Of a stretch of 64,000 nucleotides of DNA, positions 46,291 through 57,663 are shown in pieces. Location of the stretch: positions 12,572,747 to 12,636,746 of the forward strand of contig CM055319.2 of the NCBI GenBank assembly GCA_029255685.2, written 5' to 3'. Both the position numbers and the translations under genes were made by a program. The notes beneath the pieces are model-generated. The model ran no database searches and was not told the origin of the DNA. It saw only the letters and a program-made list of their open reading frames with translations. How positions within the stretch are numbered: position 1 is the first letter of the stretch; each line of letters begins with the position of its first letter. This DNA comes from Silene conica (taxonomy: Eukaryota > Streptophyta > Magnoliopsida > Caryophyllales > Caryophyllaceae).

Positions 46291-46732
46291 AATGAATTTT
46301 AAAGTTGTAATTTTACAATAAACTTAGATCACCGCACACATGTTGTAATTTTATTGTTTTCTTAGTGAATGTAAGGCTTTGTTGTTGTATTAGGGTTTCT
46401 GTTTGTGTTCATATAGAGGTGTGTAGGTGCCAAATTGCATATGTTTTTGTGCAATTTGGTGGGAATAGAAAATGTAATTTGGTGGGAGATTTAAATGTTT
46501 GTAATTTTTAAGTTGGGTTCCAGATTTTGGAGGGAGCTATTAGTCCTTAATCAGTTGTTAATAAAGTAAAATCCCTGTCAACAAGTACACAACTTAGGCA
46601 TTTTTTTACATTTTATTAAAGGCAAACAACCTGTCAAGTGGGGTTTATGTTTATACTTTCAATCAACTCTCATTTCTTCTTAAAACATGTGCACAAATCG
46701 TAAGTGTAGTGTGGATACGAACGGAAGAAGTA

Positions 46733-46968
46733 AGAGTTAAGGTTTTGTATTATTATTGAATAATCAGAATACAATATACAGAGGCTTTATAAATACATTA
46801 TAAGAGAATCAAATATTGTTCTAAGTAAGGATAGAATATATACTTGGCTAAGAATATGCTAAGAATAAGTTATACTGGTGTGTGAACATATAATCAAAGA
46901 TGGGAAGTTTATAATTGACTCCCTAAGATTATGGAGCAATATCTTTGACATGATCAGTATCTTTGACA
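46733..46968 (-). repeat. 5' LTR of element G (remainder at 42140-42143)
   Basis: It matches 34784-35024 with few differences. Its last four bases (TATA) and the primer site lie on the far side of the mariner element H. Confidence 0.93.
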
Positions 46969-47101
46969 GAGTCATAATTGGGATTATTTTGAGAGAGGTG
47001 GTATGAAAGTTGAGATTATTACGAGAATATTAATAGTTGAGATTATTTTGAGAAGAAATATGAGACTTGAAATTATATTTGTTAAATTTTCCATTAGTAA
47101 A

Positions 47102-47476
47102 ACTATGTACAACTCTACAAGCCCTATTTAAGAGGAAGAAATAACATTGAAGACACAAGTTTCTTTCTTAGTCTTCTTTCAGTTAAATCTTTTTAAACGG
47201 TGGAGTGCTAAGAAGCTGATAAATATTGAAAACCATTCTACTTACAAGCAAAACTTGGAGCTTAACATGCCACATAGCGTCATAAAATCAAATCCCAAGT
47301 TTAAGAGGTACAAGGTTTCAACTTTTTCCGGTGAGATAATACACATTTACATCAACCCAAACCAGTTATGTACGCTCCCTAAATCAATTACGTACATCAT
47401 AGAATTCACAATCTAGATATGCAAATATATCCAAGTATTCGACCCCTTATTCCGCAATTGGTTATTGTCAGTAGTG
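47102..47476. other. intergenic, 3' of the RbcX gene
   Basis: About 375 bp between MITE I and the RbcX stop codon. A plus-strand reading frame of 89 codons here resembles no family and has no coding character. The segment probably holds the RbcX 3' UTR (minus strand). Confidence 0.5.
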
Positions 47477-48832
47477 TCACGTCTCATGGCTAGTTTCCAC
47501 GACGTAGTCCCTCATGATTTTTGTGTTTGAATCGTCCACCATCTGTTTCATCAACTCACATTACAATATGATATTGATAAATAAAATAGAAAATGTTCAT
47601 CGACGATCTACTAATGAATAGCATGAGATTCGGCTTTTTTAGGCTGTATATATCAAGTTATCAAACATAATCCTCAATAATCGAATCCAAAATTGAGATA
47701 GAAGTTCCAATAAATGAGTTCTATGAAGTAAGCATAAGGGAGAAGAGGTGTGACCTTCAAGGCCAAACGTTTCAAGTTATCCCACTCAAAGTCATTCTTA
47801 CAGTACGCAGATCGAACCTGCAATAATAATGAGACTACATAAGAACCGAGTTTTAACGAAGCTGAATTGTTAGAGACACATACATTGCAGATTTGCAGTT
47901 GACTGACCTCAAGAATTCGAAGAGCTGTTCCAAATTCCACATTGTAATGTTCAACATTCAGGACAATTACGATGATTAGTAGGCAATTTACAGTACATGA
48001 ACCCGTCAAAAGTTTACTTCTCATAGTTTTACTTTACAGCAAGGTGAACATACCCAAGTTCTTATGCTCGGGAGATTCTCTCAACATATCCGCACAGAAT
48101 TTGTCTCCGTCAGTTAGGGAGTTTCTACTCAAGAATTCCATCAGGTCTTTGTGTGCTTCTGGATTATAGCTCTGTTCTGCCAATCTAATGTTATCAGAAC
48201 CTTGTATTCTCACACTATCCATCTTTAAAAAGTTAAAAAAGATCGTTCTATACTGTATGCGTCTAACAGTTAGATCACATTCCCTCCATTCCATTTATTT
48301 CCATACTCCCTTTTTTTCTAAGACATCCCAAAAGAGTCAACATGTTCGCTAAATTCAGCAAAATAAAATCGACAACTGTTTTGCTAGAGCCAAGTAATAC
48401 AGTTAATCAGAAAAAGGGTAACTAATACAGAAAATGTGCTTATAATTTCAGCATAGGTGAGGGATTACCTCGAGTTGGGCAGCGACAATTTTGACAGCAA
48501 CGTAAGTGAAGAAATGATGGAGGTTGCTGGCTGCCTTGGCCTCTGGAGATGCTTCTCCGAATCCTAAATTAACAGAATGTCTACCAGCAAACTTAGATGG
48601 CAACGTCATTGATTTAACGATGCAGCTCGATATATAAACTAAAATGATTATGTAAATGACAAATTAGAGGGATTACCATACCAGGGACAAACATCTTGTT
48701 GCAATGCAAGTTCGAGGGATGCCAACTCCTCTTATGCTTCCAGAGACTCAGGAGGGTAACTTTAGTTTTGTTGGGTGTGATTGTGTTTAGAAATGAAGGA
48801 GGAGAAACACTGAATATAGCAGATGATTTCAT
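47477..48832 (-). CDS. RBCX: chaperonin-like RbcX protein (Rubisco assembly chaperone), 6 exons, 169 aa
   Basis: Exons on the minus strand: 48832-48682, 48563-48469, 48171-48054, 47924-47908 (17 bp), 47817-47755, 47542-47477. All are GT-AG and the 510 coding bases close in frame. The first about 48 residues are rich in Ser, Thr, Lys and Arg, as in a chloroplast transit peptide. The mature part has the RbcX landmarks GFGEASPEAKAASNLHHFFT, VAVKIVAAQLESYNPEAH, FLSRNSLTDGDKFCADMLRE, ALRILEVRSAYCKNDFEWDN and the C-terminus VDDSNTKIMRDYVVETSH. RbcX dimers bind the C-terminal tail of newly folded RbcL and help assemble the L8 core in the stroma. Reading straight on past 47755 instead gives an unrelated hydrophobic tail ending at 47674. 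I reject that because the conserved C-terminus is found in the exon at 47542. The 17-bp exon encodes exactly ALRILE. Confidence 0.93.
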
Positions 48833-49591
48833 TGTAGAAACCTAAGGCTATTGTTTAAGCTCTCCAAAATCCATAGATAACTTCTCAACTTCTAAACTTA
48901 TTTGATGTTGACTAATGATTTTTTTTCTGCCTTCAAATTACTTACTTCTATTTGTGTGTCTCACATTAAAGGGAGATATCAAATATCTAGGGTCTTTTTC
49001 GAACTGGGATCCTCTCCAATTATTCGGCCATTTCTTATCAACGATTGTAATTGGGTTGGAATACGGATGAAGGAAAATGGAGTATAATATGGAGATACCA
49101 AATAAAATCTCGTAAAAAAGAGGATCACCTTTTCTCCGAAATATAAAATCAATCAATGAAAATTATAGAGATAACCTCATAACAGTTCTAAGACTTCTAA
49201 CAAACTATCTAACTGATTCTTAACTAACTATAACTAACTCTAATTGTATATTTCAACAAGCTAAGCATTCATTCTCTCACAGTGAGATTAGGTAAGTTAA
49301 CAAAATACATTACAAATTACATAATTTGATTTTTATTAAAATGCAAATGATACAATCAGCTAGCTATTTAACACGAAATCGTAAGAACGCAATCCCTAGA
49401 GAATATAGTTGGTCCACATTAGAGTACACATAACTTCAATCATCTAGCTAGTTAAGAACAATGATTTAGCAATTTTCCTAGGTCGAACATTACACATATT
49501 CTCGTGAAGGCGGCCTCACACAAGAGTTTGTAAAGCATAACTTTTTCCTGATACTAATCTCGTTAAAATATTTAGGATTGAAGTTGGTCGA
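48833..49591. other. intergenic region between VIT and RbcX genes
   Basis: It contains the RbcX promoter (minus strand) and the VIT 3' UTR. A stretch at about 49160-49260 rich in CTAAC/GTTAG strings looks like LTR-derived sequence, but no partner or duplication was found. Confidence 0.45.
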
Positions 49592-52500
49592 TTATCCTTG
49601 GACAAGCTTAGCCATGCCAAAAGCAGCTGCAGAAGCGATAGCTCCAATAAGGGCAGTTTCGAAAGCACTCCTAAAAGGCTTGTTACCGGTGAAGTAACCC
49701 TTGGCAAAGCCAAAGAATAAGAGTGCCATTATGGTAACAATGACGGATGCTGAGACTGCCTCACGTGCTTCCGCTAGGAACATGTAAGGGGAAAGGGGAA
49801 CAATGCCACCGATTATGTAGGAGATCGCGATGGTGAATGCACTTTGTAAGGCTCTTCTTGGGTCTGGCTTCTCAAGGCCTAACTCGAACCTGTACAACAT
49901 AGATTGAAGACGCAATCACGGATTAAAGTGCGAAATTGAGAGGGTAATTAGTTACCTTATTAGGGACAATGAATAAGAACATGTTTCAATTTCATTTTGT
50001 AATTTTGCTGCTCATACTCAAAGTGTCGTATCCCAAAAATGTCTAACTATAACTCTAATAATAGAGTCGTCTTGTACACAAAGTTAAAAGTGTCCTGCAT
50101 TTCATATGATTAGTACTTGCACCTATCGACTGTCGTGTGAGGATAGGATTCTCAACATTCCCCTCATAAAGGAGGAGATCGGCCCATCACATTATCGCAA
50201 CTTTAAGTGTAGAATCAATTTTACGAGCACCATACCCGCGACACGAAATTGTCGCCTTCAGAGTAGGAAATAGACAGCTTTTGCAAAGGCTTCAAGGATC
50301 AAAAGTACTAGTACAAAGATATAGAGTGACCACCACAAGACAATGGGAGTGCAATGCCAATAACAAAGTGGAATCCCAGCTTAAAAAAGCTTAGTGCTAA
50401 GAGTTTGGACCCCCTTCTCCTCCTCTTTTTATTTTATCAATTTTGTCACACTGCTCACTTTTATGTCACTTAGCCTATAAGATTCCTGATATATAAAGTT
50501 GATATGTGCGTGGATATAGTACAAACTAATGGACATTATCACATTTGTGATTCCTATTTAAAGGAATATATTTAAGTCTATGGCTTCTTATATGACTCAT
50601 GCAACTTTTTTAAAGATTTGAATTCACATAAGTTAGCCCAACCATGTAAATTATTGTAGGCGTGTATACTTGACTACTAAGTGCATGATACATGTCTAAC
50701 TCGTCGGGCCGATAAGGGAGTTATCCGATCAAAACTACTTTACAATAGCAATTAAAAACTCTTACTTACCAATGGATAATAGTGATTTTAATGTCTGATG
50801 CGAATATTGAAACCAAGGTCGTTTAAATATACGTGAAAAATAAGAACTTGCCCTTCGATTAAATAGTTACTCGTATATGATAGTCTTTGAAGAGCATCAT
50901 AAAGTGAAATGCATAATCTAAAAACCCTACTTTGGGATACTAATGAAACGTCTTTTTACGTGGTCAGTCGAAATTCAATGAATGTAATATCAATCTGAGT
51001 TTAACCCAATATACCATGGTAATTCTTCTTATGAGCAAAGATTAGATCGATCATACTCAAAGCATAAGGAGGAAAGGAGAAGAGAGACTAACTTCATCAT
51101 GAACTCAAGCCAAGCTTGAGGCTTTCTCCTAAGAGCATTGACAACAGGGTTATACTCATGTGGCTCTATGCCATACTCTGATAAGATCTCTGCTATTTCA
51201 GCAGCCTCTGCATGTATTTAGATCACGCAATAACTAAAGTTAAACATTTTCCAATCACTTTGTCATGATTTAGAAATTGATTGAATCTAAAATTGAAGCA
51301 ACTTTAATTATGATTATGTAATACTTCGTAACTAAAGCATTTCTTTTGGTAGTACTGATTACATAAAGTCAGGCATTGTCATCATAGAAGTTAGGAACAT
51401 GTTCTAATATGACAAACACACTAATCATCAACTAATATATGCATTTTATCACTAATGCAAAACAATAATGTTTTGGCACTTTAATATCACTATCAGTAAC
51501 AACAATGTGGAACTTTACATCGCGTCAATGAAAATACTCGGTTCAAAAAACTAACAAAGTATCATCTCGTATGACTTTACCAACTAAGATAACTGACAGT
51601 TATCGTTTAATTATATGATTAAGTAGGTAGGTTATAGGGTTATAGGATAAAGCCAAGAGTATTACACGAGATTATGCATTTGTACAAGACAAACCCCCAA
51701 ACTTGATGCTAAATCTCAGTGTGAAAGATCACATGTCATAAAATTTGGATAAATGTACTTTGTCTTGGAATTTATCTGATGCAGAAAGGGAGACCCACAA
51801 GGCCACAAGAGTGGCATTACCAAACAATCAATAATACAAACAAGAAAAGATAAAGCTGCTGACCAGATACTCAGATAGATAATTCAAGCACAAAATAAGT
51901 AGTGCAATACTACTACAGTAATACCTGTGTCAGGAACTGCTATAATCTCCTCTTGTTCTCTCTTCAATTCTCTTGCGTAATGATCTGCTTCACTTTTGGC
52001 TGCTAAATACCTTCACATAATATCCCAATACATAAACATAATTCAAATTCAATTTACTAATCTTGCAATACAAACCAAGCATTAACCATACAAATTTTGT
52101 TATTTCATATTCAAATATCTAAATTGCTGCATTTTTACATGTCAAATCCACAAAAATCATAAATTTACTCGTAATTTATCCACTTCTTTAAAATAAATAT
52201 AAATATGTTTAAACTTAAAGTGGCTAAATAGGATAAGTCAAAAACACAATGTCTATGGATCCCGGGTTACCAAAATACTTGTTTCATCTATCCGAGCATA
52301 ATATTATTTTACTCACGCTTTACCGTACATCATCATACACCCTACCCACTAAAAATATTAGTCGTAGAATTGACTAAATTTTCCATATAAGCAAAAGTCT
52401 TGTATTAAAAATTAACCCTTCTCATTGGCCGGGGAGTGTAGTAATCTTATACCAAGTATACATTGAATATACCTTGGAAATTTTGCAAATACTATTTACC

Positions 52501-53633
52501 ATTAATTGGTTACTAATTCACTATTTACCTAGAAGGTAAAAAAATATGGAAAAGACTTTTGTTTAGTAAATTATTACTGAGGGTATTAAGAGAGACCAAC
52601 TGAGCAGGTTTCAGTCAAGTGATTAAGACGGAGATATTGTGGATAATAGGTTTAGGATCAAGTACCCCTCCCCTATTATAATGCGGTACGCTCAGTTGAA
52701 AAATAAAAAAGACCAATCCCTTATTGACGGAGTATAATGAGTGGTAAACACAACTACTTGTGACGATATCAAAGAAATAGGGAGTATTATTATAAAATCA
52801 CATAACTAACCCAAATATCCTTATAAAAAGCTGTTTTAGGTAATTTTCATACATTATAATACGTGCATATCTCTATCACTTTATACGTATCTTTAATTTA
52901 TGATTCCAATCGTTCAACACTTTTACCTAAGATTCACTCAGATTGTGCAACAAACTCTACTATCATTTGAAAAGATAATTCTTTTCTCACAAAAAGGCTG
53001 TCAATATTATCATCTACCACTAATGAAAAAGTATAACACTTACTCATTTGTATTTATATATAACCGGTTTTCTAACGTGTCACCCGTTAAAACATTTATA
53101 TTTATTTCATTAATTATGATAATTATTAGTTTGTTTATCAATTTATGATAATATTAGTTTATTATCGTGTGACCATTGTATAAAACAAAAAATTGAAGTC
53201 ATATTATTATTGTTCATCTTCTAACTTTTTTCATGATAGTATTAAAGTCGTGTTTGCATAAATTCTTATTAATACGGTCGTATACAAGAATATGGGAGAG
53301 TAGCAAAGTCACCAATATTGAGAAGAAGCACAACTGTGACTCATTCGCCATAAAAAAAAAGACGAGAATAATGTGAGATACATACCCGCCAAGGCCCATG
53401 GAGATGGCACCGGCAGCAATCTCAGCAATACCGGCAGTAAGAATAATAGAAGAAGTAGCATTGGCGCCGGATAAGCCGGCAGCGAGAGCGAAAGGCACGG
53501 TAAGACCATCAGAAACACCAATGATGATATCGCGGACGACTTCACCCGCTGTAAAATGTTTTTCTGTGTGTTCATTCAGTAGTAATGCTTGCGCCTTTTC
53601 TGTTTCTTGTGTTGATGACAATGTTGACGCCAT
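49592..53633 (-). CDS. VIT1: vacuolar iron transporter (VIT1/CCC1 family), 4 exons, 248 aa
   Basis: Exons on the minus strand: 53633-53386, 52010-51925, 51207-51093, 49889-49592, all GT-AG, 747 coding bases in frame. TM1 contains VVRDIIIGVSDGLTVPFALA (about 31-50), followed by TM2 with IAEIAAGAISMGLGGYLAAKSEA. A cytosolic Glu-rich helical region follows (ADHYARELKREQEEI, about 91-105, then EAAEIAEILSEYGIEPHEY), where VIT proteins bind Fe2+ before transport. The last three TMs include RRALQSAFTIAISYIIGGIV, SASVIVTIMALLFFGFAKGY and FRSAFETALIGAIASAAAFG. VIT1 moves cytosolic ferrous iron into the vacuole in exchange for protons. The length is that of plant VIT1. VIT1-like rather than VTL because the long cytosolic Glu-rich domain is present; the symbol is by family. 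Intron 1 is 1375 bp. Confidence 0.95.
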
Positions 53634-54020
53634 TGAAAATTTGAAACGGAATTGGTTTGTTTCGGTTAAGGAATGAAAAGAGGGTTTTTATTTATCGGAG
53701 AAGTTTAGGAAAGGATTTTAAAGGCTGGAAGGTGGAAATGTGGAAACTTATAAGGGTGACCAAGAGGAGTGGCCCACATTCTTATGTAAGCACATGTACT
53801 AATATAAATCACAAATTCCTAATTATGAAAGGAGATATCGGTTTTAATATTTAAACTAGTTTTAATCCCGTGTAAATTTTACACGAGATTGAATATTTGA
53901 TATTATCGAATGAAATAAATGGTAAGATGCACAAACGTAATAGTGTGCGTGTTAGCACTAAAAATTGACAGTCATAAGCATTTATTATCTTAAGGGTTAG
54001 TAGACTCATAAGAAAAGGGT
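53634..54020. promoter_or_regulatory. VIT promoter and 5' flank
   Basis: About 390 bp upstream of the VIT ATG (minus strand), before LTR K begins. There is no ORF. I could not identify a specific iron-response element. Confidence 0.4.
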
Positions 54021-54523
54021 TGTTATTTGGGCCAGTACAAGACTAGCCACATAAAGCAAGGGTCAGGCCTAAAGAGAGTCTAGAAAGCGGCAAGCCCAAG
54101 TGAAGTCCAGTGGATTAAAGGTACAGCGTTCAAGGAAAGGGATAGAACCAGCGGACGTGAGCGGTTATTCAATCGCTCCCCCACTAAGTCAGCGATTATA
54201 GGATGGAGTGCCTATATAAGAAGATTTCCTCCCCCCGTGCAAAAGACAACTCAACTCAAATAAAACAATCAAACAACGTGGTTTTATCTTAGGACCTTAT
54301 TTTAGTCTAGTTTAGGCGTAGCTGTAGAATTAGCAAGGCGGTACTCATCCAATCATGGAGGTATTTCGTCATCTATCCCTTAGTTTATAATTTAGTTTTC
54401 ATCAGCCACAAGAATTACTTGTGAGGACTTCGATTTTTTGTTGTTGGTGGTGGTATTTCATGGTAGATTAGTATTTGGAATTCATGTGTTCTAAGTTTGC
54501 TAATCTGAATCATTCAATCCGAA

Positions 54524-54553
54524 AGTGTTAAATTACTGGAGTAATTTAACACT
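54524..54553. repeat. perfect 14-bp inverted repeat, 2-nt loop
   Basis: AGTGTTAAATTACT at 54524-54537 is followed after GG by its exact reverse complement at 54540-54553. It lies inside LTR K, downstream of the predicted TATA region, so it would be in the transcript. Confidence 0.95.
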
Positions 54554-54938
54554 AACTAGATTGCATATCTACAACCGTGACTCGAATCCTTGTATTTGAG
54601 GGTAGTTCACAAAGTAGAGGAAGATATTTACGACCTTCGCAGTACCTAGAGGTACATACTTTTGTTTCCGAACAAACAAGTTTTTGGCGACCACGGTGTG
54701 AGGATTGGTTCAAAATTGATCCTTTTAACATATCAAATCTCATATTAGAACTAGATCTAAATCTAGGAAGCGAATGAACAAAATAAGGGACATAACGCCC
54801 CTGATGAAGAAACATCTTTACGCAAAGTATCTAGCAGCGAGTCATTGGAGACTACCCGATAAAGATCTACTCCTAATGACGAATTTCTTAATACACATGA
54901 GGAATCTGACCACGCGAGAAGCGTGACATATGACATAG

Positions 54939-55244
54939 ATGACGCTAATAAGCGTTATCAGTAAACTACACAATACGAAATATGTAGGATCTTTGAGCAA
55001 TGTGTTGGTAGAAGTTAGGGAGGCCATGAGGAATGATTTTCATGAGCATTACCGCCTTCTCAACCAAGAAAACGCTAGAGTCTTTACGAATATCGCAAGA
55101 TCAATTGCAGAAAACCTTGAGGGTAACCAATCAAGGGAGTTGGTAAAGATGGTACATGAGATGAGAAGTCTCTTAACCACTACTCAACGAGTGTTATCGA
55201 GATATATTCCCCACGAAGTTGTTAGCCAACTTGAGCCATTGATT
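54939..55244 (+). pseudogene. gag-like N-terminal fragment of K
   Basis: An open frame of about 100 codons before the C insertion reads LSNVLVEVREAMRNDFHEHY, RLLNQENARVFTNIARSIAE, KMVHEMRSLLTTTQRV and IPHEVVSQLEPL. It is helical and charged, like the N-terminal part of Tat-type gag. There is no zinc knuckle or matrix-like motif to confirm it. Confidence 0.45.
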
Positions 55245-56345
55245 GTAATACTCCGTATTTTTATAGTTATGATAATACGTTGTTTCATTATACTCCGTAA
55301 TTCCCGTACACACCATAATAATAATAATAATCGTAGTAACACATTATTATTATATTTCCGCGATATTATTATTATATTTCCGTACCGATAATACTACGTT
55401 ATTGTTATTATTACTACTACTATTATTATATTGGTACAATATTACTATATTACGTTATAATGTTATCATACATTATTATTAATATTAATACTATTTATAT
55501 TATTTATATTATAACTAATTTGATTCAATTATGGGCCATTTTTCTTTTAAACCCTAAACCCATTATACTCACGCCTCAACCTCCGTAATTTCCTTCTTCG
55601 ACTTCTCATGTTTCATACTCACAACCTACCAATCTCTTTCATAGCCAAATTTCTACCAACACGGATAGCATGTCTTCATCATCATCATCGTAAGTTTACA
55701 TCGCTTTCGATCGTGTTTTAGTTATTTTATTTAGTACGATTAGCCGTCGCTTGTATCACTTAAATCCGACTACGGTTACTTCGTTATCATATAATCTTTT
55801 CGACCCAAACTTAGACTATATGGGTTTCGACTGACCTGGGTAGATGGGTGGTGATTTATGGGTTGAGAGTGACCACTGAGTGCGTTGGTGGTGGCCAGTG
55901 GTGGTCACCACGGAGGGGTTTCTGACGGGTGTTTAGCGTAGTCGTTCAAGCTTATAGGGTGTTGAACGCATATACTAAACCGGACTACGACTCGTTCACT
56001 TGAACCTGGGCTCGATGGGTTCGGTCTGGGTGTCGGGTCCACGGTCAGTGTGTTGTTGTGGTGGTTATGGTGGTTAGGTAGGTGGTAGTCGGCAGGGAAG
56101 TAAAAACTCCGTTTTAGCGTGTTGTGAGCAGGCTTGTAGGGCTGTGTTTTCTGGTGGTTGTGAGGGTTGCAGATAGTGTCCGGAAGGTGGGTGTTGTGGG
56201 TGGTAGGGTACGTGAGAGAATGTGACCTTTGGTGGTGACTGTGGGCGGCCAGAACAGTGGTGGTAGTGTCGGGAAGTAGGGTGCGCGGGTAGTGTGTTTG
56301 GGCGTGGCTTGCGTGGGTTGCTGCTGCTGTTAGGACGTGATTCTC

Positions 56346-56408
<63 letters not shown>

Positions 56409-57663
56409 GTTATTGCCACTAGTGTTGTGTAATTGTATGATTGTTTAGTACGTGTGACCTTATTAATATTATATTATTATTATAATTATATTACTATTGT
56501 TATGATTAGTAATAGTATTATTATTTTATAATATGATTAGTTAATTATTATTAGTAAAGATTGTTTATGATATGTGATTATGTAAGTGTTAAGTAATTGT
56601 TATACAAGAATGTGACGGTTATCAATAGTTCGATTATATTTTCGATGTTCGTTTATTGAAGTTGGTTATAAAATTAATAAGGATGGGTTAGTCAAGTTAA
56701 TTGAAGTAGTCATATTTAATACGGTCTCGTTATGCGTAATATATTATTTAAATAATAATTTTGAATAATTGATATATTATATTAGTTTGCGAAATTGTAT
56801 TAGTTAGTAATTAAGTACATTATTGTGTTAGGTGTTGAGTATGTGATGAAGTGATTCTGCTGATTTGATGCTAGCGGCATGATTGGATTATATTGCTATC
56901 CAGGTAGGATACACTGACACTATACTCTATGAAGTGTTATGAATGGATGTTTACTCTGTGATGTGTTATGAATGGTTGTTACCTTGTATATTACGGATGC
57001 AAATATGAGCATGGTATTTAATGGTTATTTATTTTGTGTTGCATTCATGAGCATGGCATATGCATTGGTTACTGAGAGAGATGTGAATCAGATTTTGTTC
57101 TGATATAAAGCCCAGGGTGGTTCTACAGACCATGCCTGGTGTCTTATCAGCTTTCGAGCTGGTGTTCGGCGACGACCGATTATAGTCTGCCGGGAGGTTC
57201 GGTATGGCTTGGAGTTACGGGTTTGAGATTGAGATTGAGATTGAGATTGTAATTGAGCTCAAGCATATCATGGCATTTGCATATCGATTATCTGTTGCAT
57301 TATAATTTTTTTGTTATCCTACTCAACCGCGAGGTTGACAGTGTATTCGTGTACACCTACGATGATCCGAAATGGGGAGTAGATTCTACAGGTTAGAGAC
57401 AGATGGATTAGGAGCTTGGGCATGGAGAGAGACATGGCTTGGACCTACTTAGTTTTAGATCACATACTTAGATGTTATCAGTTGTACTTTTATTTCTTGC
57501 GTAATAGTTGTAATATCAAAAGTTTTTATTTAATCAGTTTTTATATAAAGTACTTTGGTTTGTTTTACTTTGTTATTCACTACCTCGGACATTCCGAGAT
57601 GTAACAACTCTATTTATTTGAGAATGTCTTGCTAAAGGCTCTTAAATAAATAGGGGTGTTACA
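55245..57663 (+). repeat. LTR of element C (2419 bp), same family as solo LTR D
   Basis: It begins TGTAATACTCCGTATTTTTA and ends AATAGGGGTGTTACA. Its 3' part is the reverse complement of 15963-16450 in D (CTACCTCGGACATTCCGAG, GAATGTCTTGCTAAAGG). The tRNA-Met primer site TGGTATCAGAG follows at 57667-57677, making this a 5' LTR on the plus strand. A TTA microsatellite of about 19 units lies at 56350-56408. The partner LTR is not seen in the window. Confidence 0.88.

Larger units (their letters stand above)
42144..46730 (-). mobile_element. mariner-like element H (4587 bp), inserted in the 5' LTR of G
   Basis: The termini CTTCCTCCGTTCGTATCC and GGATACGAACGGAAGAAG are inverted repeats extending about 30 bp with one mismatch. 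TA is duplicated at both sides (42142-42143, 46731-46732). The transposase fragment lies on the minus strand near the right end. The left 3.4 kb consist of repeats, a CT microsatellite (42609-42655) and an ORF-like stretch not related to transposase. The element is defective. Confidence 0.92.
34784..46968 (-). mobile_element. Ty1/copia element G, split by solo LTR B and mariner H
   Basis: LTRs of about 240 bp are at 34784-35024 (3') and 42140-42143 plus 46733-46968 (5', split by H). The duplication GAGTC flanks the element (34779-34783, 46969-46973). On the minus strand the primer site TGGTATCAATACCC follows the 5' LTR directly (down from 42140), then gag, protease, integrase (split by B), RT, RNase H and a polypurine end (GAGCGGGAA) at the 3' LTR. 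The host DNA of G is MITE I. Confidence 0.93.
34593..47092. mobile_element. Mutator-type MITE I (about 310 bp), split by copia element G
   Basis: The left arm (34593-34783) and right arm (46974-47092) carry long inverted ends. GGAAAATTTAACAAATATAA at the left matches the complement of the right end, and similarity continues for about 120 bp (CTCAAAATAATC, AATAATCTCAACTTTCATAC, ACCACC). The exact 9-bp duplication ATTAGTAAA lies at 34584-34592 and 47093-47101. A 9-bp duplication with long inverted ends is the Mutator superfamily signature. Everything between the arms is element G and its own insertions. Confidence 0.88.
54021..55244 (+). mobile_element. Ty3/gypsy (Tat-like) element K: 5' LTR and start of internal region
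   Basis: The putative LTR (54021-54678) begins TGTTATTTGGGCC and ends GAACAAACA. It is followed within 6 bases by TGGCGACCACGGTGTGAGGA, a primer-site-like string of the TGGCGACC type used by Tat-like elements; the tRNA is not resolved. Within the LTR is CTATATAAGAAG (about 54211), a likely TATA region. The following DNA holds a gag-like N-terminus (54939-55240). The element is cut at 55244 by LTR C. Confidence 0.65.

Noticed and set aside
47147..47416. 89-codon plus-strand ORF
   Set aside because: No recognisable domain, AT-rich composition, overlaps the expected 3' UTR of RbcX on the other strand.
47674..47817. RbcX ending at 47674 with a hydrophobic C-terminus
   Set aside because: The frame is open, but the family's conserved C-terminal segment is found intact in a separate exon at 47542-47477 with a good acceptor and matching phase.
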